Positions 11,740 to 21,646 of a stretch of 64,000 bases of DNA are shown piece after piece (position 1 is the stretch's first letter; each line of letters starts with the position of its first letter). The stretch is from Eledone cirrhosa (taxonomy: Eukaryota > Mollusca > Cephalopoda > Octopoda > Eledonidae): the NCBI GenBank assembly GCA_964016885.1, contig OZ024740.1, positions 293,743,217 to 293,807,216 of the forward strand, written 5' to 3'. The position numbers and the translations under genes are program-made. Below the pieces are notes generated by a model. The model was not told the origin of the DNA, did no database searches, and saw only the letters and a program-made list of their open reading frames with translations.

Positions 11740-12460
11740 ACTCCTGAAAAATCTTCAACATGTTGTCCTATCATTTGCATTTCCCTTCACCAAACACTAG
11801 CTACCATTTCCTCCTCTATCATCTTCAGCTATATTATTCTTGGTCTTCATCTTCCTCTACTTCCTTTCACATTAATTTCAACACACACTCCAATCATCTC
11901 ATTCCATTTTTCTTCACAACATTCATTAGTGGCTCTAATACCATCACCGTCTGTAATTCCTCCTCTCTCTCTCAGCAATACTTCACTTATCCACTGTACT
12001 ATTCTGATTGCTGTTCTTTCCAGCTTTCTCTGCTGCTTTATGTACATCACACATGCAGAATCCACCTTTCCCTTCAGTTTAGCAAAATGTTTTCACAACT
12101 TCATCTTCACACCATTCCCATGATCCAGCTCAACACCCTGTACATGCTCTCTTATACATTGTAATCATTACTCTAATCAATCAATCCTATCTCAATGCCT
12201 GTGTTACTACTTCATGTGAAACCCAATCAAAAGCTTTCACCATCCCAATAAACCTCCAAAACAAATTGTTACACTTGTTCTTGTATTTCACCTGTAACAA
12301 CATAACAATAAATATTGTATTGGCTGTTCCTTTTCCCTGTTACAAATCTAAACTGCTTTTCACCAATCTTCACATTATTCCTTATCCCTATCTCTAACAT
12401 GAACTAGTAACTTCATTCCACATTCTAATTGCTGTATATGAGCCACAGTCAAGATGCTCA
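11740..12460 (-). pseudogene. LINE reverse transcriptase relic
   Basis: A heavily decayed reverse transcriptase. On the minus strand I read IRNNVKIGEKQFRFVTGK near 12390, then TANTIFIVMLLQVKYKNK. The palm motif A region follows as MVKAFDWVSHEVVTQALR, equivalent to LEKAFDRVPREVVWWALR in better copies. A LERTAIRIVQWI-like tail sits around 12020. Stops and frameshifts are frequent. It resembles the PHD-domain LINE family of this window but is much older. Confidence 0.65.
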
Positions 12461-13091
12461 CTTACAGTCTTGTAGAGAGAGATGAGAATACTTTGCCAAT
12501 CCATAAGAATATGGTCTTCTTTCATTACAAACCTACACACCTCTGTCCTCCTGTTCACAAATTCTCAGGGGACTGTGTTGATGCTTTGCCTGTGGACAAC
12601 CTTAGTGATCTTCTCAGTTTGAATGAGGTCTGCCTCTTGATTGTCCTCAGTGTAAGAACAGATGTTTTAGGGTGATTTAAATGCTATTGTGGAGAGATGT
12701 TGAAAACATCTGGCACCCTACTCATCCTTACAGTTTCTGCCAATACATGAAAGATAGCATCCATTCATCCAGGTACACACAACACTCCAGAGGACTCACT
12801 AATACAACAGTAAACTAAAACTACTACTTAACCTACTCAAATCAGAAAACTTTTAAAAAATGAAACAAGCACAAAAATAACTGCAATGTTAGCAGTGGCA
12901 TCGTGTGGTTTGTCAGTACACAAGGCAAGGAAATAATTCTACCTCTTAACCCAATTGACCAGTGCAGTATTGGTAGAAATTATTCCAATGTTTTAGTTCC
13001 AACTATGCAGAAACTACAAAGTAATTTTATATCATCTAAATCTAAACTAAAGCCTGTCTCAAACCAGGAGGCTCATCAGACTGGTGCTTAT
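12461..13091. other. no feature recognised
   Basis: No supported gene or repeat. The plus-strand open frame at 12454-12675 has no domain I recognise. Confidence 0.4.
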
Positions 13092-13325
13092 CTCGGTTTG
13101 TGACATTAAGGGACTGAGAGTTGAAGACTCCCCCTGGATAGGATGCCAGTCCATCACAGGGATAAACTTCCAGCTATTGCTGGTACTTATTTTCAGTTGA
13201 GTATACTGGAGCAATGCAGCACAACACACAACACACAAGAACACAACACACAACCCAGTCCAGAAATCAAACATACAATATTATGATTGCAAGTCTGACA
13301 CCCTTAGCACTAGGCCACACGTCCC
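13092..13325 (-). mobile_element. tRNA-derived SINE, second family
   Basis: On the minus strand the head GGCCTAGTGCTAAGGGTG resembles an A box. GTTTGATTTCTGGAC, about 35 bases on, is in the place of the B box. The body has a (GTGTT)n stretch and ends with CCCTGTGATGGACTGGCATC, a tail shared by several animal SINE/LINE pairs. It is about 230 bp and looks complete at the head. Confidence 0.7.
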
Positions 13326-13585
13326 CTATTTTATATCTAAAGATTCAAAACTTGACTATTATTTTGACAAACTAAAGCTGACTCTTAGGGGCTAGAGTTG
13401 TTATTAGTCACAAATTCCCCTGGTGGAACACAAACATCAGTGGTCCACACAGTTAGTACTTTAAATTCAGTTGAAAAGAATTTAAACTAAAAAAGTCTAG
13501 GTTTCATTGTGTTACATGATTGTAAATTTACTTACAAGCAAAGACTGTTTTAGCAACCTTTACTAAAGAGATAATCCAGTACATA

Positions 13586-13927
13586 CGAGGGAATACTGAA
13601 AAGTTCCTGGCTTTGGGTGAAAAAAAGTACAGAAGGATCAGTTAATGATTTTATTCAACATATTCCTTTCTCAGATTCACACACTTACTGCAGTGGTCCG
13701 TAAGTTTTTCTTAGCCCCGTAAAAAGAACTCAAAGTTTGGGCCTCCAACCAGGCCTTTGTATCAGCAATTACTTCTGAACCAGAGAAGCCATCATGCGTT
13801 AAATCTGCAAAAAAGAAAAAGTTATATTCTATATCAACATGATTATTTTGCATCTCTTCTCCTAAATAGTTGGCTTACCTCCCCTTTCATGATACCCTTA
13901 AAGCCAGGAACTTTTCAGCACCCCTCG
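13586..13927 (-). mobile_element. mariner-like MITE with TA duplication
   Basis: The terminal inverted repeats begin CGAGGG and share TGAAAAGTTCCTGGCTTT at both ends. They are flanked by TA at 13584-13585 and 13928-13929, the target duplication of Tc1/mariner elements. The 342-bp interior keeps a scrap of transposase C-terminus on the minus strand (KCVNLRKEYVE, near 13680). This is therefore an internally deleted mariner and not an unrelated MITE. It cannot move by itself. Confidence 0.85.
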
Positions 13928-13929
13928 TA

Positions 13930-14919
13930 CATCAAATCGTTTCAATGATGAGTAACAATGCTTTTGGAATACAATTTATATTTTGAATTTCTTTCATCTA
14001 CCCAAATTTAGTAATGTAAATGTGTTATTCCATTTAAAATACGATTTATTTTTTATTATACATGTGGTTTAGATTACAATTGAAGACATTTTTAGTTTAG
14101 CAGCTGTCTGATAGTTTATTATTACTAGAAATTTATTTAAACAAAGATTTTTATGACAACTATATTTTACAAACAAAAGTTATACAATGATGGAAAATAT
14201 TAAAAAGGAATAAAAACAAAATTAAGTAATGAAAAAGGGGGAAGAGGAAACAAGGGCAGATCTGGTTGGATAGGAAAGGACTATAAATACCATAAATGAG
14301 AAGAAAAATAGGAAAAGAGTAAGATCTATAGGGAAAGGGAAAAGACTATCAGGCATAGAAGAAAGAGAGGGGGGAGGGTATCAGACTGTACACCTAGGTC
14401 AGGGTGGTGTTTCGGCTGAAGAAATTAAACCAGCAATATAATTTGATTGACTTCAACAAAATCTTACAATTCATACAATCCCATTAGGACGACAATTTGA
14501 CATAGATTTTCACAAATTTTATATATGTTATGCCTTTTTTAAAAAAGAGCACTAGCTGAATAAATCAAATACACAGGGAAGAAAAGCTGGTTCTCGGAAC
14601 CACTTAAGATGGTTGATAATGTCAAGTGCTAGACTCCTTCATAAGTATATTCTATGGTAATCAAGGTTTTTAAAAGCTTCTCCAAAGTCACAAAACAGCA
14701 CAGCTCCCATGACTTTTGGAAACATTTTTTCATGCTCAGAGTTACTGAAGCATGGAACAAACTACTTGCATCAGTTGTTAGCTGTCGGGACACTGCATCC
14801 TTTAAAACCTCCATGCTTCCTGAAATTCGACAACACTCCTCCATACACACGCACACATGTATATCATGACTCATACTCTGTTCACTTTCCTGACATTTGT
14901 ACATTATTCTATGTACTAA
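13930..14919. other. no gene recognised
   Basis: About 1 kb of AT-rich DNA. The region 14640-14910 has a possible plus-strand peptide (SRVTEAWNKLLASVVSC, near 14735) of the kind seen after a LINE RT domain ('...R.WN.L...VV'). It is too short to support. Confidence 0.4.
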
Positions 14920-15112
14920 AGGCGGTGGATTGGCAGTATCAGTAGAGAGTCGGACGCCATGCTTTCCAGCATAGTTACGTCCCTTTACGGTCTGAGTTCA
15001 AATCCCGCCGAGGTTAACTTTGCCTTTCATCCTTACGGGGTCGATACAATAAAGTACCAGTAATGTATTGGGTAATTGCTGGCCTTGTGCCAAAAGTAGA
15101 AACAATTATTCT
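14920..15112 (+). mobile_element. octopus-type SINE, near full length
   Basis: The tRNA-like head starts GGCGGTGGATTGGCAGTATC. The B-box-like TGAGTTCAAATCCC is at about 14993. The body CCGAGGTTAACTTTGCC and GGTCGATACAATAAAGTACC follow, ending TTGTGCCAAAAGTAGAAAC. This is the most complete of four copies in the window. Confidence 0.85.
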
Positions 15113-15461
15113 ATGTACTATACATGCACCTTTGATGAGTTGTAGTGCAGATGAGCACTGTATACAATAAGTTCATTATTATTATTATTTAATTATTTAA
15201 AGTCAGCCGAACAATTACAAAAAATTACTCATTAATTCTGCATATCCTCAAACCAGGGGACACAACTCAGCTTGTCTTAGATTTTCCGTCCGACATATTG
15301 ATTTGATTTCTTAAAATGAGAGTGATTTCTGTTTATTTGTTTTCAAAATTATTTACGATTTTTCTAATTAAGGCCGTGGTTGCGATGTGAGTAATTTCCC
15401 TTATTCCAGTAATTATTCATAGATACTCGATCATTTTCTATACATAGTATTATTAGACCAA

Positions 15462-15582
15462 TCTGAGTTCAAATCGCGCTGAGGTTAACTTTGCCTTTCA
15501 TCCTTACGGGGTCGACAAAATAAAGTACCAGTAATGCACTGGGATAATTGCTGGCTCTATGCCAAAAGTAGAAACAATTATT
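15462..15582 (+). mobile_element. octopus-type SINE, head-less copy
   Basis: Starts at TGAGTTCAAATCGCGC, the B-box position, and keeps the body and the TATGCCAAAAGTAGAAAC end. The A-box half is missing. Confidence 0.8.
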
Positions 15583-15585
15583 TGT

Positions 15586-15740
15586 TGAAAGGTGGATGAA
15601 AGTGGCGAGAATGGCCTGAGTGAATGGGCTTGCTCTGAGTGTGTGCCAGTAGATACAGGGAGGACACCTGGGAGAGGGAACTTGCCATCGGGGTTAGGGA
15701 GACTGTGGCCTTTATGGGCCTTCGCCACGAGTAACCCTCG
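15586..15740 (+). mobile_element. 3' end fragment of a Tx1/L1-like LINE
   Basis: GAAAGGTGGATGAAAGTGG, then GCGAGAATGGCCTGAGTGAA, then GCCACGAGTAACCCTCG match the last codons and 3' UTR of the LINE at 23220-26091 (compare 25735-25885). It is a second, much shorter 5'-truncated copy of the same family. Confidence 0.75.
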
Positions 15741-16130
15741 TAAACTATTGTTTTAAAGTAGTGACAAATTCACTCACTTTGATCTCAGCAAACAGGGGAG
15801 ATAAGCCGACAAGACTTGTTTCGCTTTGGTTGAAGCTTATCAAGGCCAACTACCCCACCTGTTTACTGAGATCAGTGATGTTATATTCTTATAGAAATCT
15901 AGTAAATAATCAGGAGCTGATTATGCAGAGCGGTTGTTGGTCAGGCAGAAATTAAAAGTTAGAATTGGAGCTCTGAAATAGCAATATATATATGGATGTA
16001 TATATAATGTATTTTGCAATACACTTTATGCTTAATTAAAAGCATTTTGAAGACCGTAAGCTATTGTTTTAAAGTAGTGACAAATTCACTCACTTTGATC
16101 TCAGCAAACAGGGGATAATACGTTATCCTG
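15741..16130. repeat. direct duplication with internal foldback
   Basis: TTTTAAAGTAGTGACAAATTC and CTCACTTTGATCTCAGCAAA occur at about 15752-15795 and again at 16068-16112. Within the first copy the sequence folds back: CTCAGCAAACAGGGG pairs with a CACCTGTTTACTGAG segment at about 15855. The decayed hammerhead at 15803-15847 lies in the fold. Confidence 0.7.
15803..15847 (-). ncRNA. decayed type I hammerhead ribozyme
   Basis: The minus strand shows all three stems. Stem II is GCTT...AAGC around 15823-15836. GAAA is next, then stem III ACAA-GTC-TTGT, then the canonical GUC cleavage triplet. Stem I pairs GGCC (before the core) with GGCU (after the cut). The CUGAUGA strand is mutated to TTGATAA (C3 to U, G8 to A), so it should be inactive. 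The presence of all stems plus GUC makes chance less likely. Confidence 0.5.
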
Positions 16131-16504
16131 TGCAACGCCGCGTACCACTGCTAGTATATATATATACAATGATATTAAATAAATGGAAACTATATTTATA
16201 AAACCATATTTATTCTATTATCTATATTTCAAGGGTACCAAAAACTTTGCTACGCTATCAGCAGATAAATTACGAAGTGTGTTTTATAAATTTTGACATA
16301 ACCAAGGATAATATACCTTAACGGTTCAAGTTATCCCTGGATAGTCCTTTAATATTTAATATCATTGTATATTATACTCCTGAAAATCTGTTGAGTGCTC
16401 TGAATCAGTTATAAACATTTATATTTGTTGAATTACCAACAAATTGAATATCACTTCTGGTTATATATATATATATGTATATGTACATATATATCTCTAT
16501 CTAT
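16131..16504. other. no gene recognised; TA/TG microsatellites
   Basis: Short TA runs at 16154-16168 and 16462-16500. The remainder is AT-rich and unassigned. Confidence 0.4.
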
Positions 16505-17150
16505 CTAAGGCGGGTAAAATTCCCGAGATCCATGGACGAGTTCTCTCCAGCTGTCTCTGTCCCTCATTATCGCTGCCATGTCCTGCGTCTCCAACAGACC
16601 AGTGTCTGTCCTTAGGGCATCAATATACGTTAACCTTGGTCTTCCTCTTCTAGTGTGTCCATGTAGGGGATCCCAAAGGAGCACTGAGTGCAATGTCAAC
16701 TCTGGATGTCGGTGAGCATGTCCAGCTAACCTCAGTCTCCTCTGTGTCACTTTTGAGCTGACTTTTGGGATGCTCCCATACAGCTCTGAGTTTTTCATCC
16801 TCAGTGTATACTGATTAATGTTCAGAGCCATCCTCAGCATTCTCGTGTAGCATCCATCCACCATCTGAGTGAGTTTCTTGGTCAGTGTCCAAGTCTCAGA
16901 CCCATACAGCAGCACAGACTCCACTACAGCAATGAAGAGGCGGACTTTCAGGTCTCTACGAAGGTCCGACGTCCACACCGATCTCAAGCTGTGGCACGCC
17001 GCCCAGGCCTTGCTCTTCCTCTCAACCACATCATCTTCCGTATTCCCAATCTTTGCTCCCAAATACAGGAAGTCCTCAACCAATTCCAGCGGCTTCCCGC
17101 CTACATTAGTGATCCCCTCTGGCTTCTCAACATGCTCTACCAGATATGTA
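16505..17150 (-). pseudogene. LINE RT C-terminal fragment, 5' truncated
   Basis: An open frame of about 210 residues encodes the region after the reverse transcriptase catalytic site. It reads LELVEDFLYLGAKIG, then KAWAACHSLRSVW, then VESVLLYGSETWTLT. MVDGCYTRMLRMALNI, RRLRLAGHAHRHPELT and HTRRGRPRLTYIDALR follow. This order is typical of RTE/BovB-like non-LTR elements. The frame is intact to a stop at 16505. The 5' side is cut at a TA microsatellite (17155-17222). The 3' end runs into TATG repeats, which could be the LINE's own tail. It has no start codon of its own and is not a host gene. Confidence 0.8.
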
Positions 17151-17152
17151 TG

Positions 17153-17154
<2 letters not shown>

Positions 17155-17233
<79 letters not shown>

Positions 17234-17245
17234 ATGTATGTATAT
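17155..17245. repeat. (TA)n and (TG)n microsatellite
   Basis: TA dinucleotides at about 17155-17219, followed by TG and TATG repeats. Confidence 0.95.
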
Positions 17246-17334
17246 GTATGTTAAAAACATAATACTTGATGCTTTTGACAGTAAGAAGAGCAATTAGAGA
17301 CGTACAGTATAGAGGAACAGTGGGATTTCCTGAA

Positions 17335-17605
17335 AGTTAACATCCAGTCCTAAATAAATGAGGTTGTGTAGGTGTTACGACAAAAAAAAAACACATTCCA
17401 CGCTGTAATGTGGCCGTGTAGGTAACAGGGTAAAAACCTCCCAGTCCACACTGTAAACGTGGTTGGTGTTAGGAAGGGCATCCAGCCGTAGAAAACCTGC
17501 CAGACAGTCCTATAGGAGCAAGACAACCAATCTTGCCTCAAGTGGGACAATTCCCGTCTAAACCCATGCTAGCGTGGAAGATAGACGTTAAACGATGATG
17601 ATGAT
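17335..17605 (+). mobile_element. CATCAT-family LINE 3' UTR copy
   Basis: Plus-strand copy of the 3' UTR attached to the LINE at 20230-21470. It includes GTGTTAGGAAGGGCATCCAG and CCCATGCTAGCGTGG and ends in (GAT)n at 17596-17615. The tail is at the 3' end, as expected for target-primed insertion. Confidence 0.85.
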
Positions 17606-17619
17606 GATGATGATGTATA

Positions 17620-17767
17620 ATCATATATATATATATGTATAGGTATGTATATATATATATATATGTATGTATGTGTATATATATGTATATGTGTATGTAT
17701 GTGTATATATATATGTATATATGTATATATGTATGTATATATATATGTATGTATGTATGTATATATA
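17620..17767. repeat. TATG/TA microsatellite
   Basis: Mixed TATG, TA and TATA runs between two mobile elements. Confidence 0.9.
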
Positions 17768-18345
17768 TGTAACATGTATCCCAGTACAACCTGACCCATG
17801 GTCGGGTCGTTGGCGACTAAACTGGCAACCCCACCAACGTTTCTTGGTGAGGAGGGTGACTTTGGACATCCTGTAGGACTAAAAACAAAACCTATCAAGG
17901 GGAAAAGGAGCTCTTAAGAGTCAATGGCCATCCAAAATCACCGGGAGAGATGACGCCTTAGCCTTTGTCAAGGCGGAATTCTAGGAGAAGGAAAACTCTG
18001 ATATAACATCTGCAACCCTGATGGTATCCAATCATGTTGTCTTGTTCTTCTTTTTGGTAAATATCATCTTGGTTAAGAGAGTGGTACTGGCTTTGTGCAG
18101 TGCCTTTGCTCACTATAAAAGCTTCACGGCACAGGCATTGCTTTATATTTGGAGATCTCTCTGCACTTGTCTTCACATGGTACCATGGGCCCAGCACTAT
18201 GTGTCAATAATTGTCACAAGTGTAGTGTCTGTACCAGAGTTTTCATGTCGCAGGCTGGACTAAAAAGTCACACTCGTTCAGCGCATCGGTAGGGTTTCTC
18301 CTGCATGGAATAAAGTAGTGGCCGTACTCATAAACGATTTGGCAC
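17768..18345 (+). mobile_element. non-autonomous derivative of the C2H2 LINE
   Basis: The first part (17768-18120) matches the 5' UTR of the LINE at 41300. It shares the CCCAGTAC, GGCAACCCCACCAA and TTCTAGGAGA landmarks and the GAGAGTGG block. The last part (18180-18300) encodes the terminal C2H2 finger of the same LINE type and a 3' tail with an ACTCG...CGAG-like hairpin. The whole EN and RT region is missing. It ends in a TA microsatellite. Three further copies or pieces are at 32830-32872, 39850-40320 and 40350-40770, so this deletion form has been copied as a unit. Confidence 0.75.
18185..18292 (+). CDS. small C2H2 zinc-finger ORF (LINE-derived)
   Basis: A 35-residue frame with ATG at 18185 and TAG at 18290. 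It contains one C2H2 finger: CSVCTRVF, twelve residues between the second Cys and the first His, then HTRSAH. It ends right after AHR. It equals the last finger of the LINE protein at 31915-32592, which ends [12 protein letters not shown]. The finger and stop codon are conserved in the two copies at 40150-40250 and 40585-40690. It may be a relic of the LINE 3' end rather than a translated peptide. No promoter is visible. Confidence 0.5.
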   Translation: MGPALCVNNCHKCSVCTRVFMSQAGLKSHTRSAHR

Positions 18346-18349
18346 CCAC

Positions 18350-18434
<85 letters not shown>

Positions 18435-18499
18435 GTATATATATATACATATGTATATATATGTATATATATATATATATATAAATTTTGCATATATAT
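18346..18499. repeat. (TA)n microsatellite
   Basis: Nearly uninterrupted TA from about 18350 to 18424, then TATG/TA mixtures. It forms the 3' tail of the preceding element and abuts the tandem array. Confidence 0.95.
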
Positions 18500-18717
18500 A
18501 TATAAGTATTTACACGTACATACATATATGTATACAGACGTACAGTAGTATGTATATATATATATATACATACATGCACACATATATATATATATATGTA
18601 CGTATGGATTCACCGAACATTTATTATAATGCTCGGTGTGTTTGTAAACAACATCCCGTATTAAGCCGTAGTGTCTAGCAACCATTGTTGCTCGTTTGTT
18701 CAACACTGACAAAGGAA

Positions 18718-18758
18718 CGCTGTACTAGTTTCAAGCTTATTAGCTATCGTCAGCAACG
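18718..18758 (-). ncRNA. hammerhead ribozyme, copy 1 (intact core)
   Basis: The minus strand reads CGTTG, then CTGACGA, then AGCT-AATA-AGCT as stem II, then GAAAC. TA and GTA follow, then CAGCG. Position 7 of the core may be any base, so CTGACGA fits. Stem I is CGUUG paired with CAGCG (5 bp, one G-U). Stem III is A-U and C-G closed by a 2-nt loop, the minimal form seen in Penelope-like elements and retrozymes. The predicted cut is GUA|CAG. The U-U at the base of stem II may weaken it. Confidence 0.72.
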
Positions 18759-19141
18759 TATACCTTCTTGCCAGATTGTTGAACGTATATTCTTACCTTA
18801 TGCATATTAACGGCTGAGTTACCCAATTTGCATATCGAGTGGGTTAATCGGCCTTGTGCACCGAAAACGATAAGCGGAAAAAATGAAACGTAATTTCATT
18901 TCCCACTCTTCGTAAGGCTGTTACTTAAATATAAGTATGTACACGTACATACATCTATGTATACAGACGTACAGTAGTATGTATATATATATATATACAT
19001 ACATGCACACATATATATATGTACGTATGGATTCACCGTACATTTATTATAATGCTCGGTGTGTTTGTAAACAAACATCCCGTATTAAGCCGTAGTGTCT
19101 AGCAACCATCGTTGCTCGTTTGTTCAACACTGACAAAGGAA

Positions 19142-19182
19142 CGCTGTACTAGTTTCAAGCTTATTAGATATCGTCAGCAACG
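19142..19182 (-). ncRNA. hammerhead ribozyme, copy 2 (stem II mutated)
   Basis: Same layout as copy 1, 424 bp away. The conserved core and GUA are intact, but stem II has ATCT opposite AGCT, which breaks a G-C pair. Activity is probably reduced. Confidence 0.65.
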
Positions 19183-19565
19183 TATACCTTCCTGCCAGAT
19201 TGTTGAACGTATATACTTACCTTATGCATATTAACGGCTGAGTAGCCCAATTTGCATATCGAGTGGGTTAATCGGCCGGGGGCACCGAACACGATAAATG
19301 GAAAAAATGAAACGAAATTTCATTTCCCACTCTTAGTACGGCTGTTACTTAAATATAAGTATGTACACGTACATACATATATGTATACTGACGTACAGTA
19401 GTATGTATATATATATATACATACATGCACATATATATATATATGTACGTATGGATTCACCGAACATTTATTATAATGCTCGGTGTGTTTGTAAACAAAC
19501 ATCCCGTATTAAGCCGTAGTGTCTAGCAACCATCGTTGCTCGTTTATTCAACACTGACAAAGGAA

Positions 19566-19606
19566 CGCTGTACTAGTTTCAAGCTTATTAGCTATTGTCA
19601 GCAACG
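19566..19606 (-). ncRNA. hammerhead ribozyme, copy 3 (core mutated)
   Basis: Same layout, 424 bp from copy 2. The core reads CTGACAA: the catalytic G8 is A, which should abolish cleavage. All stems are kept. Confidence 0.65.
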
Positions 19607-19741
19607 TATACCTTCCTGCCAGATTGTTGAACGTATATACTTACCTTATGCATATTAACGGTTGAGTAGCCCAATTTGCATATCGAGTGGGTTAATCGGC
19701 CGGAGGCACCGAACACGATAAATGGAAAAAATGAAACGAAA

Positions 19742-20062
19742 TTTATAGTATATACGTTCAACAATCTGGCAAGAAGGTATACGTTGTTGACGATAGCTAA
19801 TAAGCTTGAAACTAGTACAGCGTTCCTTTGTCAGTGTTGAACAAACGAGCAGCGATGGTTGCTAGACACTATGACTTAATACGGGATGTTTGTTTATAAA
19901 CACACCGAGCATTATAATAAATTTTCGGTGAATCCATACGTAGATATATATATGTGTGCATGTATGTATATATATACATACTACTGTACGTCTGTATACA
20001 TATATGTATGTACGTGTACATACTTATATTTAAGTAACAGCCGTACTAAGGGTGGGAAATTG
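19742..20062 (+). repeat. inverted partial copy of the 424-bp unit
   Basis: From GTATATACGTTCAACAATCTG to GTAACAGCCGTACTAAGGGTG this is the reverse complement of about three quarters of the unit. The junction at 19741/19747 is abrupt. Its hammerhead (19782-19822) is in the opposite orientation to the three direct copies. Confidence 0.85.
19782..19822 (+). ncRNA. hammerhead ribozyme, inverted copy (core mutated)
   Basis: CGTTG, TTGACGA, stem II AGCT/AGCT, GAAAC, TA, GTA, CAGCG. C3 of the core is U, so cleavage should fail, while stems I-III are intact. Confidence 0.62.
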
Positions 20063-20229
20063 GACAAATTTAAATTTCAAAATCCAAACCTGTTCCGTAG
20101 ATAAGTTTAAACTTCAAAATCCAAATAAGTTTCGATAAATGAAAAAGTGAAAAAATACCATATTCAGATCTCATCAGCAAGTACCCTGAAAAATTGGTAT
20201 GTTTCACTTCAAAATATTTAAGAAGACTG

Positions 20230-21470
20230 ATATCATCATCATCATCATCATCAACGTTTAACGTCCGTGTTCCACGCTTGCATGGGTTTGGACGGGGGTA
20301 GTCCCACTTGAGGCAAGAGTGATTGTCTTGCTCGCATAGGACTGTCTGGCAGGTTTTCTACAGTTGGATGCCCTTCCTAACACCAACCACATTTACAGTG
20401 TGGGTCTGGGAGGTTTTTACCGTGTTGCCTACACGGCCACATTACAGCGTGGACTGTGTGTTTTTTTGTCGTGACACCTACACGATCTCATCTGTTTCGG
20501 CCTCGATGGCGCGGCACCAACATAACTTTACATAGAACGGGGTGGTGTGGATCGGGTGGTGGTGGTGGGACGGGGTGTATTTTGTTAGAGATGCCTACTG
20601 GCTGGAGTAGGTTTTACTATATATTTAGGTAAGGCGGGTCTTCTCTGTTACTGAGTACCGCCAAAGGTCTCGGTCCAGTGACATTGTCTTGGAGAGGTGT
20701 AAGTGTGTGATGTCGGAGTTTATCAGCTCGTCCCAGGTTTTTCTAGGTCTGCCTATTCCGTGACTACCGTCTATCTTTATTGCCCTGCACTTTGTTATAC
20801 AGCTATCGACTTTCATGCGCATCACGTGTCCATACCAACGTAGCCTTCTCTCGAGTAAACAACATCTGATCCCTCTTATCTCTAATTTTTTCCTTAGTTC
20901 GTTTATGCTTTGCCGTTCACGTATATTACTGTTACACATCCAGCGGAGCATGCAAGCTTCGTTCCTCTCTAGTCTGCGTATATCCTCTGCACACAATGCC
21001 CAGGTCTCACTGCCATGCAGCATTGCTGTTCGTATGCAGGCATCGTACAACCTGCCTTTCATTTTTAGTGAGAACCCTTTAGCAGCTAATAGTGGTATAA
21101 GCTCTCTGAACTTTTTCCAACCAGTTCTGACTCTAGCTACAGTACTTTCAGAGCACCCTCCCCCACTGCTGATTTTATCGCCCAGGTAACGGAAGCTGTC
21201 CACTATTTCTATAGAACCCTCTGCGCAATTGAAAGAGCTAGTAGTTTGTGGGCACTTGCTGCTACTTATTGCACCAGAGCACCGGCCACATGTAAAATCT
21301 ATGTTCTTAGTTAGCTTACCTGTGATCCCACTACATCTTTTATGCACCCATACTTTGCATTTAGGACATAAAATGGAGTTTCTACCTACGCCTTTCCTAC
21401 ACACCGAGCACGACCATTTCCCAGAAATTTTGCAAAGAGAAGAAAACGGACAAATGAACTAGATACATCT
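20230..21470 (-). mobile_element. PHD-domain LINE, 3' part with UTR
   Basis: A 5'-truncated LINE with an open C-terminal frame (20625-21404) followed by the CATCAT-family 3' UTR (20230-20625). It ends on the minus strand in a (GAT)n tail. This directly ties the abundant short CATCAT repeat to a LINE coding region. Near-identical UTR sequence is found at 50115-50580. The 5' cut is near 21470. Confidence 0.85.
20625..21404 (-). CDS. LINE ORF2 C-terminal part with PHD-like finger
   Basis: A 259-residue open frame begins inside a Cys/His domain. It has CRKGVGRNSILCPKCKVWVH, then KRCSGI, then FTCGRC, a PHD/RING-like zinc pattern that in this family follows the RT palm. The RT thumb/connection follows: VDSFRYLGDKISSGGG, KGFSLKMKGRLYDACI, RTAMLHGSETWALC. 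RRLRWYGHVMRM, GRPRKTWDEL and LDRDLWR come last. The frame is unbroken, so this insertion is young, but it lacks the RT catalytic core and a start. It is not a host gene. Confidence 0.8.
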   Translation of the reverse strand: MCRKGVGRNSILCPKCKVWVHKRCSGITGKLTKNIDFTCGRCSGAISSSKCPQTTSSFNCAEGSIEIVDSFRYLGDKISSGGGCSESTVARVRTGWKKFRELIPLLAAKGFSLKMKGRLYDACIRTAMLHGSETWALCAEDIRRLERNEACMLRWMCNSNIRERQSINELRKKLEIRGIRCCLLERRLRWYGHVMRMKVDSCITKCRAIKIDGSHGIGRPRKTWDELINSDITHLHLSKTMSLDRDLWRYSVTEKTRLT

Positions 21471-21596
21471 CACTGCCCCCGCCACCACAATAACGTCTAC
21501 ACTCTATCCCTACCATCACATTTACATTTACACATGTCATTACCCTATCTAGACTAAAGTCTCGACCTGTTGTCAAACTCCCTCCTGTGTGTTGAA

Positions 21597-21646
<50 letters not shown>

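Larger units (their letters stand above)
18500..19741 (-). repeat. 424-bp tandem array with hammerheads (retrozyme-like)
   Basis: Three direct copies of a unit that repeats with an exact 424-bp period at the ribozyme positions 18718, 19142 and 19566. Each unit has a TA/CATG-rich part, then GGATTCACCG, AATGCTCGGTGTGTTTG and CGTTGCTCG. The hammerhead, TTGCATATCGAGTGGGTTAA and CACTCTT.GTA.GGCTGTTAC follow. The first unit is cut at its left by the TA tract; the third stops at 19741 and is joined to an inverted copy. There is no protein-coding frame; short frames rich in Tyr and Cys come from the microsatellite. Tandem repeats of 170-400 bp with a type I hammerhead are the hallmark of metazoan retrozymes, which are copied through small circular RNAs. 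Confidence 0.8.

Noticed and set aside
11731..12164. Ser/Thr-rich plus-strand frames of ~130 residues
   Set aside because: They are antisense to a decayed reverse transcriptase on the minus strand, which has recognisable motifs.
13065..13090. CTGATGAGCCTCCTGG on the minus strand
   Set aside because: Followed by TTTGAGAC instead of GAAAC, and stems do not pair. It lies next to a SINE.
18896..19502. Repeated ~60-residue frame ([11 protein letters not shown]...) in the 424-bp array
   Set aside because: Present three times only because the DNA is tandemly repeated. It runs into microsatellite-coded residues, and the unit is better explained as a non-coding ribozyme repeat.
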